Assembly: GCF_050389775.1 (NCBI RefSeq)
Contig: NZ_CP177144.1
Coordinates: 4,030,001 to 4,094,000 of the forward strand
DNA: 64,000 nucleotides
Reading direction: 5' to 3'
Origin: Marinibacterium sp050389775
GTDB lineage: Bacteria; Pseudomonadota; Alphaproteobacteria; Rhodobacterales; Rhodobacteraceae
Part shown: piece by piece, positions 62,428 to 64,000 of the stretch
How positions within the stretch are numbered: position 1 is the first letter of the stretch
Layout: each line of letters starts with the position of its first letter
The notes under the pieces: generated by a model
The model's input: the letters and a program-made list of their open reading frames with translations, nothing else
What the model was told of the DNA's origin: nothing
The model's database searches: none
Translations under genes and position numbers: made by a program

Positions 62428-62901
62428 ATGCCGGAGCCATCCGACTTCATGGCCCGCGCCATCGAGATCAGCTGCAAGGCCATGCTCGAAGACGGCGCCG
62501 CACCCTTTGCCGCGATCATGGTCAAGAACGGCCGGATCGTGGGCGTGGGCGTGAACAACGTGGTCAACAAATGCGACCCGACCTCGCATGGCGAGGTCGA
62601 GGCGATCCGCGATGCCGGGCGCAACCTGGGCACCTGGGACCTGTCGGGCTGCGAACTCTACACGACCTGCGAGCCCTGTGAAATGTGCGTGGCCGCGATG
62701 TTCTGGGCCAATATCGATCAGCTCTATTACGCGGCCACTCTGCAGGATTGCGAGGCCATCGGCTTTGACCTCGGCCCGCTGACCAGGATGGTGCGCGCCG
62801 ATCTCGACGACCGCGCCCTGCCGGCCCGGCAGCTGATGGCCAGCGAAAGCCGGGCCGTGCTGCAATTGTGGAGCCGCCAGCCCGGGTTCGACACGTTCTG
62901 A
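62428..62901 (+). CDS. Nucleoside/guanine deaminase (cytidine-deaminase fold)
   Basis: A 157-residue zinc deaminase of the CDA fold, similar to Bacillus-type guanine deaminase. Zinc ligands are His54 in SHGEVEAIRDA, with catalytic Glu56, and Cys84 and Cys87 in CEPCEMCVAAM. The usual HAE is HGE here. The C-terminal segment DLDDRALPARQLM also fits this group. It is encoded just upstream of a polyamine-type binding protein gene, which may be unrelated. A different amidohydrolase-type guanine deaminase is at 13957. Confidence 0.88.
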   Translation: MPEPSDFMARAIEISCKAMLEDGAAPFAAIMVKNGRIVGVGVNNVVNKCDPTSHGEVEAIRDAGRNLGTWDLSGCELYTTCEPCEMCVAAMFWANIDQLYYAATLQDCEAIGFDLGPLTRMVRADLDDRALPARQLMASESRAVLQLWSRQPGFDTF

Positions 62902-63034
62902 CGGCCCGCCCCCTGCCCTTAGCGATTGCCCCTTTGCCCCAACCCGACCCGAACTTGCCCCGGCGATCCCGGACAGACCCCGACGATCGCCGACCCATTC
63001 CAAGAGCCCCAAGACGACAGACAGGGAAGATACC

Positions 63035-64000
63035 ATGACCAAGCTCATCACACCCCGGACCGGCCTGATCCAGCGCCGGTCGGTTCTCAAGGGGATCGGC
63101 GCCGGCGCCACCCTGCTGGCCGCGCCTTCGATCCTGCGCGCCCAGGACAGCGACCGCACGCTGAACCTGCTGACCTGGCCCGGCCATACCGACCCGGCCG
63201 TGATCGGCCCGTTCGAGGAAGCCACCGGCATCAAGGTCGTGGCCAAGGAATATGTCGGCGGCGACAACATGGTGGCCCTGGTCAACCAGTCGCCCGTGGG
63301 CACCTATGACCTGATCCTGTCGGATGCCGAATATGTCATCCAGCTGGTCCAGGGCGGGTTCATCGACCCGCTGACCCCCGAGGATTACCCGTTCGAGGAT
63401 TTCTTCCCCGAGTTCCAGCATTTCCCCGGCCACTGGATCGACGACGACCTCTATTCGGTCATCATCCGCTTCGGCTATCTCGGCGTGTCCTACCGCACGG
63501 ACATGCTGACCCGCGAAGAGGTCGACACCTACCAGGTGCTCAAGGATCCCAAGGTCAGCGGCAAGGTCGGCTATTTCGACTGGTACCTGCCGTCGATGGG
63601 CTGCCTCAGCTGCGGGGCGGGCAATGTCGGCCATCCCTACGACATCAACGACGACGAATTCGCCGCCCTGCTGGGCTTCATGGACGAGGTCAAGCCGAAC
63701 ACCACGGGTTTCTATTCCATGGCCGACACCTTCTCGTCGCTGACCAACGGCGATGCGGCGATCATCCCCGGCGTGGGCGACTGGATCACCCAACTGCTGG
63801 CCGCCGACGGGGTGCCGGTGTCGTCCTGGGTGCCCAAGGAAGGCGGCGTGCAATGGACCGAAAGCCTGTGCATCGGCAAGGACAGCCCCAAGGCCGACCT
63901 GGCCCGGGAATACATCCAGTACATGACCTCGCCCGAAGGCCAGGCCCTGTCGGCCACGATGCCGGCCTATAATGCCTCGGTGCCGTCGAAGAAGGGCTGG
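63035..64000 (+). CDS. Spermidine/putrescine-type ABC substrate-binding protein (partial)
   Basis: At least 322 codons, cut off by the window end with no stop. It is a periplasmic binding protein of the PotD type (SBP_bac_8): twin-arginine signal QRRSVLKGIGAGATLLAAPS, mature start near DRTLNLLTWPGH, then FEEATGIKVVAKEY and GTYDLILSDAEYVIQL. PotD-like proteins bind polyamines or other small cations; the exact ligand cannot be told. ATG 63035 is preceded by AGGGAAGA. Transport genes should follow beyond the window. Confidence 0.92.
   Translation, partial: MTKLITPRTGLIQRRSVLKGIGAGATLLAAPSILRAQDSDRTLNLLTWPGHTDPAVIGPFEEATGIKVVAKEYVGGDNMVALVNQSPVGTYDLILSDAEYVIQLVQGGFIDPLTPEDYPFEDFFPEFQHFPGHWIDDDLYSVIIRFGYLGVSYRTDMLTREEVDTYQVLKDPKVSGKVGYFDWYLPSMGCLSCGAGNVGHPYDINDDEFAALLGFMDEVKPNTTGFYSMADTFSSLTNGDAAIIPGVGDWITQLLAADGVPVSSWVPKEGGVQWTESLCIGKDSPKADLAREYIQYMTSPEGQALSATMPAYNASVPSKKGW

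Overview
The window is 64 kb of very GC-rich chromosomal DNA from an alphaproteobacterium, most likely a member of the Rhodobacteraceae (Roseobacter group). I infer this from gene content: GatC-GatA, MgtE and MntP metal transport, the 8-oxoguanine deaminase family, a DUF1127 protein, a TelA/XpaC/SPFH/zinc-ribbon cluster and ClpS of the alphaproteobacterial type. There is no rRNA gene, tRNA gene, CRISPR array, phage or intact insertion sequence that I can recognise. Because GC is so high, long open frames antisense to real genes are common and were discarded. About 57 protein genes, one RNA gene (rnpB) and one riboswitch (Mn2+ sensing, ahead of mntP) are supported.

Layout. 0-11 kb: yebC, a membrane PQQ-dependent glucose dehydrogenase (gcd), two convergent SLC13-type permeases, a DMT exporter and a YmdB-family phosphoesterase. 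11-20 kb: riboswitch-mntP, 5-formyl-THF cyclo-ligase with mgtE, guaD, an overlapping operon hisN - 8-oxoguanine deaminase - CAP lipoprotein, an XRE regulator, a quinone oxidoreductase and a LysR regulator. 20-30 kb: small and envelope proteins (DUF1127, Bax inhibitor-1, GFA protein, small lipoproteins), rpmG, rnpB, an AmpD-like amidase whose best start is a CTG overlapping the upstream stop, and gatC-gatA. 30-35 kb: an MFS transporter, a UPF0173 hydrolase, clpS, tadA and an RluB-like pseudouridine synthase with a long Gly/Arg tail.

35.3-41.1 kb is the most unusual block. It is a one-direction cluster encoding a 29-residue membrane microprotein, XpaC-like protein, TelA, a DUF2927 lipoprotein, an SPFH-GYF2 protein, a 54-residue lipoprotein and a double zinc-ribbon membrane protein. 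It looks like a membrane-associated stress module of unknown output.

41-49 kb: nitroreductase, dtd, glycerate 2-kinase, NDH-2, a CocE/NonD hydrolase and a leishmanolysin-like metalloprotease. 49.6-54.8 kb: a peptide ABC importer operon (substrate-binding protein, two permeases, one double ATPase). 55-64 kb: RidA-family protein, acyl-CoA synthetase with alpha/beta hydrolase, an MsbA-like ABC exporter, a CpdA-like phosphodiesterase, a CDA-fold guanine-type deaminase, and a polyamine-type binding protein cut by the window end.

Two kinds of non-coding structure recur. Three families of dispersed palindromes sit at gene ends or inside operons, and in two cases an arm of the palindrome supplies the last codons and stop of a gene. 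Four to five unrelated short tandem repeats (8, 22, 30 and 46 bp units, and a pyrimidine-rich block) occupy otherwise empty intergenic regions.
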